From Myxococcales bacterium (GTDB lineage: Bacteria > Myxococcota_A > Polyangia > Polyangiales > Ga0077539), in contig JAAFIF010000055.1 in NCBI GenBank assembly GCA_013298625.1, positions 1-63,205 of the forward strand: 63,205 bases of DNA. The letters run 5' to 3'. Made by a program: the position numbers and the translations under genes. Positions 28,347-38,800 of this stretch are shown here, in pieces (positions within the stretch are counted from its first letter, which is position 1; the number at the start of each line of letters is the position of its first letter). The notes beneath the pieces are model-generated. The model did not search any database and was not told the DNA's origin. It saw only the letters and a program-made list of their open reading frames with translations.

Positions 28347-30182
28347 GTGACTCCTAGCGACGATCGAAGCGCGCGCTCTCTCATGCACGACGGCCTCGAG
28401 GCGCTCGCGTCCCGCGTCGACGCCGAGTGCTTCGACCGCGGGACGACGGACCGCGACCGGCTAGGCGGCGACTGCTTCATCCGAATCGAATTGGAGCGAT
28501 ATCTCCGCGCGACCGCCGCGTGGCTGCTCCCGCTCGCGAACCTCTCTGAATCCGAGCGAAAGAAGCACCTTCCCAAGCCGCTCGCGTCGTACGGCGCAGG
28601 GGCGCTCGCCCATCACATCAGCGGGCCGCTGCGCACCGAGCGGACGCGGGCGCTCGACGAGGTCAGCCTGCTGTTTCCTGCGCTGGCGCGGGAGGCCATC
28701 GTGGGGGCGGTGATCCAAGTGCTCACGGACGTGATGCACGGACGTCCCGCGCGCCTCGCGCCGGAGCAGCTTCATCGACTCAGAGAGCTGTGCGCGGCCC
28801 TGCTGCAGCGATTCTCGCACCGCCCATGGGCCCTCGAGCGCGGACAGCGCGTCGGAGACGCCACGGTGATCGCTCCGCTGCGGCGCGCGCTCGGAATGGA
28901 GCAGTACCGCGTCCGACGCGCAGACGGCACCGCCACGACGCTGCTCGTCGCCGCGCCGGACGCCCGAGCCGCGCGCACGCAGACGCACGGGCCGACGATC
29001 GCTGTCGAAGCCGCGGGGGTCGTCCTCGATCGTCGCTGGGTGCGCTGCAGCGAAGAGCTCTTGTGCACCTTCGACGACGTGATCGCCGAGCGCCAACCAG
29101 GAAGACAAACGGCAGGCTGGGCCCTCTCGACGCTCGAACGTCTGGTCACGCCGATGCTCGACGACCACGACCGCGCCCCGCTCTCGAGCGAGCTCATCGT
29201 GTTCGCGCGGTCGAACGCGGCGCTCGATCGCCCGCTGCTGCTTCCCTCGGACCTGCTCGCGCCGAGGACCGCCACGACCACCGGCGTCGATCCGCTCGGC
29301 ACCACGCAGCTGTTGTCCCTCGCCGCGACCGGAACCGTGAAGCCCCCCTCCCAATGGGGTGACGCTTCGGCAGACGCGGCCCTCACGCGTTGGGCGCATC
29401 AAATCACCGAGAGCGCCTCGCCCGTGTTCAAAGACCCGCGCACGGCTTACGCAGCGATGCACACGCTCACGTGGAGCGCTCCTGTTGGCTTTCGCTCGGG
29501 GCTGTTCGGGGACAGCCCCGCGCACGGTCCGACCGAACGTCGTTGGACACGCCCCGCGCTGCTCGTCGCCCTCGTCGCGGTCTCTGCCGCGACCATCACC
29601 GCCGTGCTGGTCGCTCGGCACACCTCCGGGCCGCGCACGACCGCGCCGAACGCTCGGCTCGGTCTCGTCGCGCCCCCGCCGCGAGCCGACGAGACGCCAG
29701 AGCAAGTGCTCGCGCGATGGGACGAGAGCGTGCGCGCGCCCAACGAAGGCGCGTTCGCGGGCACCTACGTCGACGGCGCGTACGTGCACGGGTTCTTGTC
29801 GATGCGCGAGACCGAGGGTCGCGCCCGCAGCGCGTGGGCCGCTCGCGTGCAGGCGGGCGGATGGTTTCGCGGCGGTCCACGGCAGAAGGTCGTCGAGACG
29901 GAGGCGCAGCTCCGAGGCTACGCGCGACGAGCGTGCGGAGAGAGCGGCGATCCGTCTGCGCAGGTGCTTCGATTCTCGACGATCGCTGAGTGGAACAGCC
30001 CCAACACCCACCCCGCCGTCCCGTGCCCGCTCCTGCGCGGACCGTACTTCTGGCGCATGAAACACACGCCCGCCGGCTGGCGCATCTGCCACGAGGGCTG
30101 GGAGCTGCAGAGCGCCATCTGCGCGAGCTGCCCTCACGCCCCCGCCTGCGGCGGCGCAGCCGGGCGCGACGAAGCTCGGTAG
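28347..30182 (+). CDS. Single-pass membrane protein of unknown function
   Basis: 611 residues from a GTG; an ATG at 28383 is an alternative. Residues 1 to about 400 are helical and soluble. A single transmembrane helix lies at about 403-425 (RPALLVALVAVSAATIT and onward). The last 185 residues resemble an NTF2/SnoaL-like fold (VLARWDESVRAPNEGAFAG at the front, MKHTPAGWRICHEGWE near the end) and finish with a Cys cluster (CASCPHAPAC). It stands alone between the helicase operon and the convergent CARF activator gene 23 bp away. A sensor or membrane-acting effector is conceivable; I cannot assign a function. Confidence 0.7.
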   Translation: MTPSDDRSARSLMHDGLEALASRVDAECFDRGTTDRDRLGGDCFIRIELERYLRATAAWLLPLANLSESERKKHLPKPLASYGAGALAHHISGPLRTERTRALDEVSLLFPALAREAIVGAVIQVLTDVMHGRPARLAPEQLHRLRELCAALLQRFSHRPWALERGQRVGDATVIAPLRRALGMEQYRVRRADGTATTLLVAAPDARAARTQTHGPTIAVEAAGVVLDRRWVRCSEELLCTFDDVIAERQPGRQTAGWALSTLERLVTPMLDDHDRAPLSSELIVFARSNAALDRPLLLPSDLLAPRTATTTGVDPLGTTQLLSLAATGTVKPPSQWGDASADAALTRWAHQITESASPVFKDPRTAYAAMHTLTWSAPVGFRSGLFGDSPAHGPTERRWTRPALLVALVAVSAATITAVLVARHTSGPRTTAPNARLGLVAPPPRADETPEQVLARWDESVRAPNEGAFAGTYVDGAYVHGFLSMRETEGRARSAWAARVQAGGWFRGGPRQKVVETEAQLRGYARRACGESGDPSAQVLRFSTIAEWNSPNTHPAVPCPLLRGPYFWRMKHTPAGWRICHEGWELQSAICASCPHAPACGGAAGRDEAR

Positions 30183-30205
30183 CGTCGACCGTCCGCTCGT
30201 TGCTG

Positions 30206-31936
30206 CTACGGCAGCGGCACGTCTCGCCCGAAGAGCGACCGCCACCGCTGCGCGAACGCCGAGCTCGCGTTGCGGGCTACGTCCGCGCTTCTGCCGGGCT
30301 CGAGCGCCCTTCGCTCGACCAGCAGCCTCCACGCAGCCGCCGCGTTGCCAGCGCTCTCTTGCCACGCGCGCACGAGCAGCAGCGCCTGAAACCGCTTGCT
30401 CAACGGCATGGCCTCCATCGCTGCTGCGATCGCCGCGTTGGGCAAGAGCCCCAACGGGAGCGTCCACAGATCGCTCTGCGGTCGCGCGGGTGCTTCGATC
30501 GCCGTTCGCTCGCTCGTTCGTTCGAGCGCGGCGCGCACGTGCTCGCTCTCGATCGCCACGCGAGCGCGCATCGCGCGGGGCTTTCGCTCGGCGCGCGCGG
30601 CCATCACGAGCTCGATCGCGAGCCTTCGCACGTCGCGATGATTGAAGCGCCACGGGCGTCGCGCGTCCGTCGCCGCGTCGAGCAGCAACGGAAGCGCGCC
30701 CACGTCCGCGAGCCCCAGCGCGGGCGTCGCGCGGTCGAGCTGCTCGATCGACTCGAGCACGGACGCAGGGATCGCCGCGGCCGTCTCGCGCAGCGGGGCG
30801 ATGCGCACGACGAGCTGCGACACGCGCGCGACGAGGTCCTCGCGCACGGTCGCGTCGGCGCCGTCGATCACCCGATTGGTGGCCAGCACGATCCGCAGCT
30901 TGTCTGCGTCGATCTCGCGCTCGGTCGCGCTGCCGACGGGCATGAATCGATGAACTCGCTTCGTCCCCGAGCCGGACGGCTCGATCGCGGTGAGCAGCTT
31001 CGCTTGGGTGCCCGGCGGAAGCTCCGCAAACTCGTCGAGAAAGATCGTGGACGACTGCCTCGCGGCCACGCCAAACACCCCGTCGCGGTCACGCGTGGCC
31101 CCAGTGAACGCGCCCCTCTTCGCCCCGAACAGCTCGGCCGCGGCGAGCGCGGGCTCGAGCAGCGAGCAGTTGACCCGCAGCGCTTCGCGCTTGTCATCGG
31201 GCCACCAGAGGCGGTGGAGCTGCTCGGCGACCGTGGTCTTTCCTGCGCCGGTCGGCCCCGTGAGCAGCACGGGAACCCCCGCCGGACTCCACCGCAGCAC
31301 CCGCTCTCGCGCCCGCCTCGACCGCCCCACGAGGTCTGTCCGCGGGTCGATGGTCTCGACGTGCTGAATCCTTCGGTCCCCCGAGCGCGGCTCGACGTCG
31401 TCCCACCGAAAGCACTCGACGTGCGCAGCCGTGATCGCGCGACGTTCGATCGCGTCCGCCAGCACGTCAGCGCTCTCGGCCAAGAGCGTCGCGACCACCG
31501 CTGCGGTCCCCGTCGCGGCCGAGACCGCCCAGCGGGCAGTGACACGCTGCTCGTGAACACACGACACGATCACGCGCAGAGGATCCGGCCCGCGCTGCGT
31601 GCTCTTCTCGCGCGAGCGAGGCGCCCATCGATGCACCGTCGCCTCTCCCACGATGGCGCGTCGGCAATCGCGAGGGCTGTCGATGTCAGCGACCTTGCCC
31701 AGCACGACCTCGACGATCGTCGCCTTCTTCAGCGCCTTCGCGCAGAGCTGAACCACGTGATCACAGGCTCGATTCGAAGCCTCTCGGTCCTCGTGCACAA
31801 AGACGAGCGAGTCGACGTCGCGCGCGAGCAGCCTGGCGGCAAGCACAGGGACGGGCTCTCCGTGGTCCGGGGCCGACCGCTTGCCAGGGCCGATCCACTG
31901 CAAGAGCACCCGGCGGTCGCTGTGCGCGAGCTGCAT
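30206..31936 (-). CDS. RtcR-like CARF/sigma-54 activator (bEBP)
   Basis: 576 residues. The C-terminal two thirds form a sigma-54-interacting AAA+ domain: GPTGAGKTT with Lys233, GAFTGA intact at 275-280, FLDEFAELPPGTQAKLL, and later the sensor region. The N-terminal 190 residues follow the CARF pattern of RtcR: a first strand VLLQWIG, then VSAATGTAAVVATLLAE, equivalent to the TGT-containing ligand loop of RtcR. The C-terminus resembles RtcR's divergent DNA-binding segment. RtcR senses an RNA-derived or cyclic nucleotide ligand through CARF and activates a divergent sigma-54 promoter. The same divergent layout is seen here, facing a sigma-70-like gene. It is not RtcR of an rtcBA operon, since no ligase or cyclase gene is present. 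Confidence 0.85.
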   Translation of the reverse strand: MQLAHSDRRVLLQWIGPGKRSAPDHGEPVPVLAARLLARDVDSLVFVHEDREASNRACDHVVQLCAKALKKATIVEVVLGKVADIDSPRDCRRAIVGEATVHRWAPRSREKSTQRGPDPLRVIVSCVHEQRVTARWAVSAATGTAAVVATLLAESADVLADAIERRAITAAHVECFRWDDVEPRSGDRRIQHVETIDPRTDLVGRSRRARERVLRWSPAGVPVLLTGPTGAGKTTVAEQLHRLWWPDDKREALRVNCSLLEPALAAAELFGAKRGAFTGATRDRDGVFGVAARQSSTIFLDEFAELPPGTQAKLLTAIEPSGSGTKRVHRFMPVGSATEREIDADKLRIVLATNRVIDGADATVREDLVARVSQLVVRIAPLRETAAAIPASVLESIEQLDRATPALGLADVGALPLLLDAATDARRPWRFNHRDVRRLAIELVMAARAERKPRAMRARVAIESEHVRAALERTSERTAIEAPARPQSDLWTLPLGLLPNAAIAAAMEAMPLSKRFQALLLVRAWQESAGNAAAAWRLLVERRALEPGRSADVARNASSAFAQRWRSLFGRDVPLP

Positions 31937-31961
31937 CAGAGCTCTGATCGTACGCTCCTCG

Positions 31962-31996
31962 TATCGATACGACTCTATCTCTTATCGATACGACTC
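31962..31996. promoter_or_regulatory. Tandem operator-like repeats (putative activator sites)
   Basis: TATCGATACGACTC occurs twice, at 31962-31975 and 31983-31996, with a 21-bp period (two helical turns). Each copy contains the palindrome TATCGATA. They lie 26-60 bp ahead of the CARF activator start, overlapping its likely -35 region, and about 100-130 bp upstream of the predicted sigma-54 start for the divergent gene. This is where upstream activating sequences of sigma-54 activators are found. Confidence 0.65.
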
Positions 31997-32068
31997 ACTT
32001 CACAGTCCGATTGAACGCCTCCCGGCGAAACCACAGAGAATTTGCGACCAGCCATGCTCTGCCGCGCC

Positions 32069-32083
32069 GGGCACGGTCATCGC
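32069..32083 (+). promoter_or_regulatory. Putative sigma-54 (-24/-12) promoter
   Basis: GGGCACGGTCATCGC agrees with the sigma-54 consensus (TGGCACG, four free bases, TTGC) at all but two positions. GG (32070-32071) and GC (32082-32083) are separated by exactly 10 bp. Transcription would start near 32095, 46 bp ahead of the sigma-like gene. A divergent sigma-54 activator gene and its likely sites lie just upstream. Confidence 0.55.
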
Positions 32084-32140
32084 TCTCTTCGCAGCCATCA
32101 CGCAGCGGCAGGTCGCTGCAGCGAAGGGACCAAGACCATT

Positions 32141-32911
32141 ATGGACGCTGGGAAATCGATCTGGGCCGAGACCACCGCGACGTTCGGGCGCGAAGCGAGC
32201 CGCGCAGAAGAGGACAGGTCCCGTGACGCCGGCGGCGCACGGAGGCGACCAGCGATCACCTCGCTGGCCGAGTCGCTGCGCGCGCTGCAAGACCCCGCGC
32301 GCCGCGACGGCGCGGACCTCCGCCCGGTGATCCACGCGCTCGAGAGCCTCTCGCGCTTCGCCTGCTCGCAGCGTCGATCGAGCAGCAGCGATCGCGACGA
32401 CCTCGTCCAAGCGTGCCTGCTCGCGCTGATCGAGACGTCTTCGCGCTTTCGGCAGAGCAGCGACAGCGAAGCGCGGGCGTATCTGCGTCGCACGCTCGAC
32501 AATCGGGCGATCGACGGGATCCGCCAGCACAAGCGCGAGGGGCGCCGCCGAGAAGCGCTCGAGCTGCGCTGCGTGGGCGCCGCACGGCACAGCGACGACC
32601 GCGCGGTGCTCATGGCGATCGAGCTGCGCGAAGCCGTCGCCAAGACCGCCCGAGCGATGCGCGAGCTCGGGATCGAGCGCGCGTTGGTCGCGCAGCTGCA
32701 CCAGCTCGGAATGCTCGAATGGACGGCGCCCGCGCAGCAGGACGACCGCGCTCTCGCCGCAGAGCTGTGCTGCACGGCCAACGCCCTGCAGGCGCGCCGA
32801 TCTCGCATACGCAAAGCGGTCGCGAGCGTGACGGCGACGCTCGTGCAGCAGGCGACGATGGACGAGAGCGAGCGCAACGCGATGCTTGCGCTGCTCGCCC
32901 CGGCGCGGTGA
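32141..32911 (+). CDS. Sigma-70-family-like protein
   Basis: 256 residues from the ATG at 32141; an ATG at 32042 would start upstream of the predicted sigma-54 promoter and is disfavoured. Region 2-like sequence is seen in DDLVQACLLALIETSSRF and AYLRRTLDNRAIDGIRQHKR, and a possible region 4 helix-turn-helix at ALAAELCCTANALQARRSR. It fits an ECF-type sigma factor, divergent in the C-terminal half. Control by the CARF activator would give a two-step cascade, sigma-54 to alternative sigma. It ends 179 bp before the convergent rdrB of RADAR-2. No anti-sigma gene follows. Confidence 0.65.
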   Translation: MDAGKSIWAETTATFGREASRAEEDRSRDAGGARRRPAITSLAESLRALQDPARRDGADLRPVIHALESLSRFACSQRRSSSSDRDDLVQACLLALIETSSRFRQSSDSEARAYLRRTLDNRAIDGIRQHKREGRRREALELRCVGAARHSDDRAVLMAIELREAVAKTARAMRELGIERALVAQLHQLGMLEWTAPAQQDDRALAAELCCTANALQARRSRIRKAVASVTATLVQQATMDESERNAMLALLAPAR

Positions 32912-33090
32912 GCGCGTTGAGTGTCGAGCGCGAAGCTCGCTGCGTCGATCCCGAACAGCATCTGCTGCACTGCGTGCGGCGGGCGTCGAGAGCGCAGCCC
33001 CCACCTGCGCGAAAGCGAGCGAGCGAGTCATCGCGCAGCTCGCGGGCGTCACGACAGCGGCCAGCGAGGAGGTACCGTTGAACAGGGCTC

Positions 33091-35823
33091 TCAGCGCGCG
33101 ACGACGCGCGGGTCCAGCGCCTCGATGAGCTCTGCGAGCGCCTCGGGCTGCGCGCTCGCAGGCAGCGAGAAGCGCGAACGCCACCCGTTGTCCCTGAGCT
33201 CTCGCAGCCAGTCGAGCGCGTCCTTCGACGCGACGCCTTCGAGCACGAGCGCGTAGTACAAGTGCGCATATTCATCGGCGAGGCACGTCGCGAACGTCGT
33301 CGGGTCGTCGGAGTTGAGCGAGACCTTCAGCGGCGCGAGCCCCTCGACGCGATGGGTCGAGAGGCCCTTCACTGGCGCGAGCGCGAGCGCGGGATGGCCG
33401 CGCAACGAGTCGATCGTCCCCACCAAGAGATTGCTCGATGGATTGGCTTCGATCGTCACTTCCAGCGCAGACAGCGAGCGGCGCAGCATCGCCTGCGCGC
33501 CGCGCAGCATCGCGGACTCGAGCTCGGTGGCCTCGACCGCGACCGGCTCGGCCCCGCGCTGACACACATCGTCGTCGGACAGGTAGCGATCGAGCAGCTG
33601 CCGCCCCGAGAGAGAGAGCACACGTGCGTCTTCGAGCGAGTCTCGGTCGACCGGCGGCACCGCGCCCGTCTCGAGAAATCGCTCGGTGATCGAGAGAGAG
33701 AGCCCCCGGCGCATCTCGACGAGGTCGTCGATCGTGCAGCTCCCGAACAGCGCACGGCCGTGCTTCTTGAGCTCTTCTTCGACGCGCAAGAGCCTTCCTG
33801 CGGCCGGCGCGAGGTCGCCGTCGCGATAGCAGGCGAGCTCCCACAGCAGATCGTCGAGCCGCTCGAGCCGCGGCTGCGGAACGACAGGATATCTGCGCGC
33901 GATGTCGTCGGGATCGATCCCGAGCGCGAGGCCGTGACCGATGCGATCGCCCCGCGTGATCACAGACAGCGTGATGAGCTCGTGCATCCGACGAAGCGCG
34001 TCGGGCAAGCGACGAAAGTCCTCTCCCGCGTGGATGGTGACCGCGAGCGGACGCGCCTTCCAGTGAGGCTTGCGCGCTTGCAGCACCCGCGCTGCGCCGA
34101 GCGACGCGCTGCGGACCGAGCGCACCAGCGGCGCAAACGCCCAGGTCGGAATCGCATACTCGAGGTTGGCGACGTCGACGCCGCGCACGATCAACAGCAG
34201 CTCGGGGTGCTGCGCGAGCGACGCTTCGAGCGCGTTCGCCCGAATGCGCTGCTGTTGATACCAGGCGGTGTACCGCAGCGAGCACCGCCAATTGGCGGTC
34301 GTCCGATACGCGGGATCGCTGCGCGCATGGGCGCGCACGAAGTGAAACACCAGGGCGCGCTCGGGAAGCGCGGTCTTCTGCGCGCGCAGCGCTCGGACGG
34401 TGGCCTCGCGCGAGGCGAGCTCGTCGCTGGGGTCGCTCTCGGGCGCGAGGGCCTGCACGTACCAAAGAACCGTGTTGCGCACGGCCTCGACCGAGCGCGG
34501 CGGCGTCGTGCGCGCTTCGAAGGACTGCAGGTCGAGCCGGCGAGACTCGGCCTCGATGGCGAGCGCCGGCAACACCGAGTCGAGCGGCGTCGTGATCGGA
34601 CCGAGACGGCTCTGAAACACCGAGAACCAATCGAGGCCCGTCGAGCCCGGCTCTTGCGTCAAGAACCGATGAAACTGCGCGCGGATCCTGCAGTACTGCC
34701 AGAACACATTCGAAAACGACCGCGCGCCCTGGTCCCGAGACCGCTGCGAGCGAAGCAGCCGAAGGCACTCGCGCAAGAAGAACGGCTCGACCGGGACGCG
34801 CTGCATGCGCCCCGTGATCAACGCGCGCAGCGGGTCGCGAATGTCTGTCGGAGCGCGAACGGCGACGTTGTCCCCCGCCTCACCCACCCCCCACGCGTAG
34901 AGTTCGCGCAGCTCGGACAATTCGAGCGCCAACGGGCCGCCGAAGCACGCGTCGATCACCGAGAGCGCCTTGGATTCTTCGCCTGCTCGCAGCAGGCCCA
35001 GGCGGCGACGCTGTGCGAAAGCGATCATCGTGTCCTGCAGCCACGAGGAGAACTTCGGCGGCTCTGCGCCGTCGGCAGCGACGACGAGATAGAGGCCGAG
35101 GCAATACCGAATGATGCACGCCACGAGGAGCATCGAGCAGAAGCGGGTCGGGTCTCCGAACGGGATGGGCCACGACGCGTCGAACATGGTCGGATCGATC
35201 GCCAGCGACGAGAACCGCTGCGTCGCAGCGAAGCCCGACCAGAGCGTCGAGGTCGAGAGCGCCGCGCCGATGTGCAAGTGCGTCTGCGCGACGCGGCCGT
35301 CTTCGGACGAGAGCAAGTACTCGAGCTCGCGGTGGGCGAGGTTGACCGTCCAGGGCAGCTCGTCGACGTCGACGTCGCAGACGATGCTCGCGACGAGCAG
35401 CTCGACAGGCATGCGCAGCGTGAGCCAACGCCACTCTTCAGCGTGCTGCCCGAGCGCCTGGGCGACGCCGCTGGAGGTCGAAGGGAGGCGGAGGCCGATC
35501 TCTGTTCCACGAAGCTCGAGAAAGTGCCCGGCGAGCGCGGCGAGCTCGCGATCGAGGCTCACCTCGCGATGCTGTGTCGCAGCGCCGAACCGCGCAAACC
35601 ACGCGTACGACGCCAGCGTGTCGAGCGAATCGACCGAGTGACGATCCGCCATCGGTCGCAGCTGCGCCCGCAACGCTGCGCGCAGCTTCTGATCGCAACC
35701 AGCCGCGGTGAAATCGTCCTCGCGCGACAGTCGATCTTGTCCCCATTCGAACGACGGCTCGGACGCAAACGGAAAGGCGTGCGCCTCCGCCAACATCCGC
35801 AGCCATCGCGACGACGCGCTCAC
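33091..35823 (-). CDS. rdrB: RADAR system adenosine deaminase RdrB (locus 2)
   Basis: 910 residues from a GTG that overlaps the rdrA stop (GTGA). Deaminase residues are complete: HLH at 182-184, TIHAGED with His598 and Glu601, RIGHG with His630, NSDDP with Asp839 and Asp840, and the EANPSSN block. The spacing matches locus 1, including the giant insertion between the first and second metal-binding blocks, but sequence outside the motifs differs widely, so this is not a recent duplication. Product role as for RADAR RdrB: adenosine-to-inosine deamination during infection. Confidence 0.92.
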   Translation of the reverse strand: MSASSRWLRMLAEAHAFPFASEPSFEWGQDRLSREDDFTAAGCDQKLRAALRAQLRPMADRHSVDSLDTLASYAWFARFGAATQHREVSLDRELAALAGHFLELRGTEIGLRLPSTSSGVAQALGQHAEEWRWLTLRMPVELLVASIVCDVDVDELPWTVNLAHRELEYLLSSEDGRVAQTHLHIGAALSTSTLWSGFAATQRFSSLAIDPTMFDASWPIPFGDPTRFCSMLLVACIIRYCLGLYLVVAADGAEPPKFSSWLQDTMIAFAQRRRLGLLRAGEESKALSVIDACFGGPLALELSELRELYAWGVGEAGDNVAVRAPTDIRDPLRALITGRMQRVPVEPFFLRECLRLLRSQRSRDQGARSFSNVFWQYCRIRAQFHRFLTQEPGSTGLDWFSVFQSRLGPITTPLDSVLPALAIEAESRRLDLQSFEARTTPPRSVEAVRNTVLWYVQALAPESDPSDELASREATVRALRAQKTALPERALVFHFVRAHARSDPAYRTTANWRCSLRYTAWYQQQRIRANALEASLAQHPELLLIVRGVDVANLEYAIPTWAFAPLVRSVRSASLGAARVLQARKPHWKARPLAVTIHAGEDFRRLPDALRRMHELITLSVITRGDRIGHGLALGIDPDDIARRYPVVPQPRLERLDDLLWELACYRDGDLAPAAGRLLRVEEELKKHGRALFGSCTIDDLVEMRRGLSLSITERFLETGAVPPVDRDSLEDARVLSLSGRQLLDRYLSDDDVCQRGAEPVAVEATELESAMLRGAQAMLRRSLSALEVTIEANPSSNLLVGTIDSLRGHPALALAPVKGLSTHRVEGLAPLKVSLNSDDPTTFATCLADEYAHLYYALVLEGVASKDALDWLRELRDNGWRSRFSLPASAQPEALAELIEALDPRVVAR

Positions 35824-38800
35824 TCGTTATCCTCCGGCGAATCGTCGGGCGACTCCTGCTCGCTCGTCGTCGCTCGCGCGGTCGAGCCACGTGCCGGCCT
35901 CGTCTTCGTCGGCGGCGGAGGCGCTTCTTGCGCTCCGAAGCGCTCGATCCACGGGTGCGGTCGAAGGCCTTCGCCGCCAGCGTTGACCGGCAATCGGTCG
36001 ATCTCGTGCAGCTTCGCCATCGCTTCTCGCGCGTCCTTCGCGTAGCCGATGTTGTACAGCCGCGCCTCGCGCGCCGATTGCTTGCCTTGTTCAGTGACGA
36101 GCCCGCGCTTGCTCACGAACACGTCGAGCAGCGCGCGCGCACCTTCGTGGGACATGCCGGCCCCGGGCGAGGCGATGAGCATCGCCTGGTCGCGCCACTT
36201 CTGAAACGTGCGCCAGCGAGGCGTGTTCTGCATCCACGCGCGCGCAGAGGGATGCACCTGATCTTCGGCGAACAACGCCTCTGCCGCGCGCGCCAAGGTC
36301 GCTGGCTGCATCGGACGACGCCAGAGCGATCCCGTCGGTACCTTTCGACGAAACGCAACGTTGCCCTGCCCGTTGATCAGCGCAAACGCCAAGATGTCGA
36401 CGATCTGCTCGTCGCTCATCGGCGGAGCCTTCTCGCGCAGGTCCGACACGGTGTGCCGCCAGTACTCCTCGAACGCCTCGCGATCGAACAGCGACGGCCA
36501 CGAAGGAGCCCTCCATCGTACGTGCCGCTTCGCGCGCGACGGATGACGAATCAACAGCGGGTCTGCCGCCGAGGTTCGCGCGTCGTCGAACGTCGGCGCT
36601 GCGAGCTGAATGAACCCGTCCGTGTCGAGGTCTCGCGCGATGCGCAAGAGCAGCTCGAGGTGCGCAGGCAAGCTCGCCGCCTTGCCGTCGAGCTCGTGCT
36701 CGAAGCGCTGCGAGCTCGCGCACACCCTGGCCGTCGCGAGATCCCACGCATCGAAGCGCTCGACCACCGGCCCCCACTTCGAGACCAGTCGACGGTCCGC
36801 GCGCAGCGCGAGGTCGCCCGCCGAAACGGACTCGCCAGCGACGCCGTTTTGCCAGCAGTCGAGGATCGCCTTCGACAACAGCCGCGGGACGGCCTTCAAC
36901 TGCAGATAGCCGTCCTTGCGCGGCACGCGCCTCGGATCCGCCAGCAGATCGACCAGCGGCGCGAACATCGTGAAGCAGCGAGAGATCCACTCGCGCACCT
37001 CTTGGTCCCGCGAGAACACACCCTCGAAGTACCAATAGAAGTTGGCGATCGACGGAGCCTCTCGAAAGTCGTCCGACTGCAGCAGGTAGCTTCCGAGGCG
37101 CCCGCTCAGCTCGCGGTAGAGCACCGTTTCCGAGGGCTCACCGCTGCGGGTGACCAGCTCGAACCACGGGTGACTCGTCCCGAGGCGCCTGTCGTATTCG
37201 TCCACGATCTGCGACAGCGAGAGCGCCCCCTGCGCCGACGACGGCAGCGCAGCGCGCAGGGAGTCCAGATGGGGTTCGAGCGCGCGGTAGAGAAGGCGAA
37301 CGCGCTCTCGCTGCCACAACACCCGCAGCAGTGACCAGAGCGAGTGCTCGTCGTCGACCGAAATCTGCGAGCACTGCTCGAAGAGGTCGCCGAGCGCGCC
37401 CGTCGACACTGCGACCGAGAGCCCTGCCTCTGGACAGTAGAACATGGGCTTGTCCAGCAGCTCCGACCGCACGAAGCGCTGATCTTCGGTCGGCATCGTA
37501 TCGAGCAGCGAGAGCAGGTTCTCGGGGGTGAGTCGATCGCCGCGACCAATGGTGAGGCGCAGCTCGCGCGCGAGCATCTGCGCTGCGACCGCAAACTGGG
37601 CGGGAGCGCGACGCTCGTTGTGCGACGCCCCTTGCTCCCGCTCTGCCTCTGGGACGCGCGGGCTTTGATCGCTGACATAGCGAACGAGCGCCTCGAGGGT
37701 GACCGTCGTGCTCTTGGCGAAATGCTTCTCGAGGGCGATGCGCCGCTCGAACAGCGCCCGATGCTTCGCAAAACGCCCCAGCCCCCACGAGACCCGAAAC
37801 GTCACGTTGTCCCCAGGAAAAACACACTCGGTGTCGTAGACGGTCGAGCCCGACTCGTCAGTGAGCCACAACGTGCGGTCGTCGTCCGCGCCCCAATCGA
37901 AGCAGACCATCAACGTCGCGACGAGGCGCTCGACGTCTTCGATGCGGGCCCCTTCGATCACGGTCCGCGCGCTCTCGAGCCGCAGCACCCGTCGCAGCAG
38001 CGCGCGAGAGACGACCGGATGGCACCCCCGCTCCAACACGATCGGGCGCTGGTCGGTCAACGCGAAGCTCGTGTCCACCGCGCCGTGCTGCAACAGCAGC
38101 TCGAACGGGTCCCGTCCCTGCGAAGCGCTCGCCTCTCGGTCGTCCGAAGACCCTTCGGTGACGCGAAGGTCGAGCAGCGGGGTCGTGGTGACAACATCGA
38201 GCAGCACGCTGCGACGGGCCCCCTCCCACTCGACCGGCACGAGGCGATGCACAGCCGTGCGCCAGACTCGATGGAGCGCGATGGCGACGAACTCCCGCTC
38301 GGAGAGCTCTCCGCGTCGCTGCCGCAGACGCTCGGCGTCGTGAAGAACGAGCCGCGCGACGTTTTCGAGACCGCGTCTCCGATCGGGCAGCGCCCGCGGC
38401 AGGTAGTGTTCGTCGAAGAGCTTCTCGATCGCGCGAAAGTGCGACTCGAGTCGCTCGGACGCGCTCGCCGCGTCTCTGTTGATGGATCGACGAAACTCAC
38501 GCTTCAGCTCGTTGACGAAGACCGCAACACGCTTCGACGGAGCGATCGATTCGAGGACGAATCGTTGATCGGGAGGGACGACGCGATCGAAGTAGTCGAA
38601 CGCGAGGGCGCGGGCCACGGCGTCGCCGTCTCGGCGGGCAGCGATCTGTCCGTGAGCGCGGTCCGAGCCGTTCATCTCCGAACCGAAGCGCTCGGACAAC
38701 TTGTGCAAGAAGAGCTCGCTGAAGCCCGTCAGCAGCACCGCGAAACGTCGATTCGAGACGCTCTGCACCAGCACCAGCAGCTCGACCAGTCGGCGCACCT

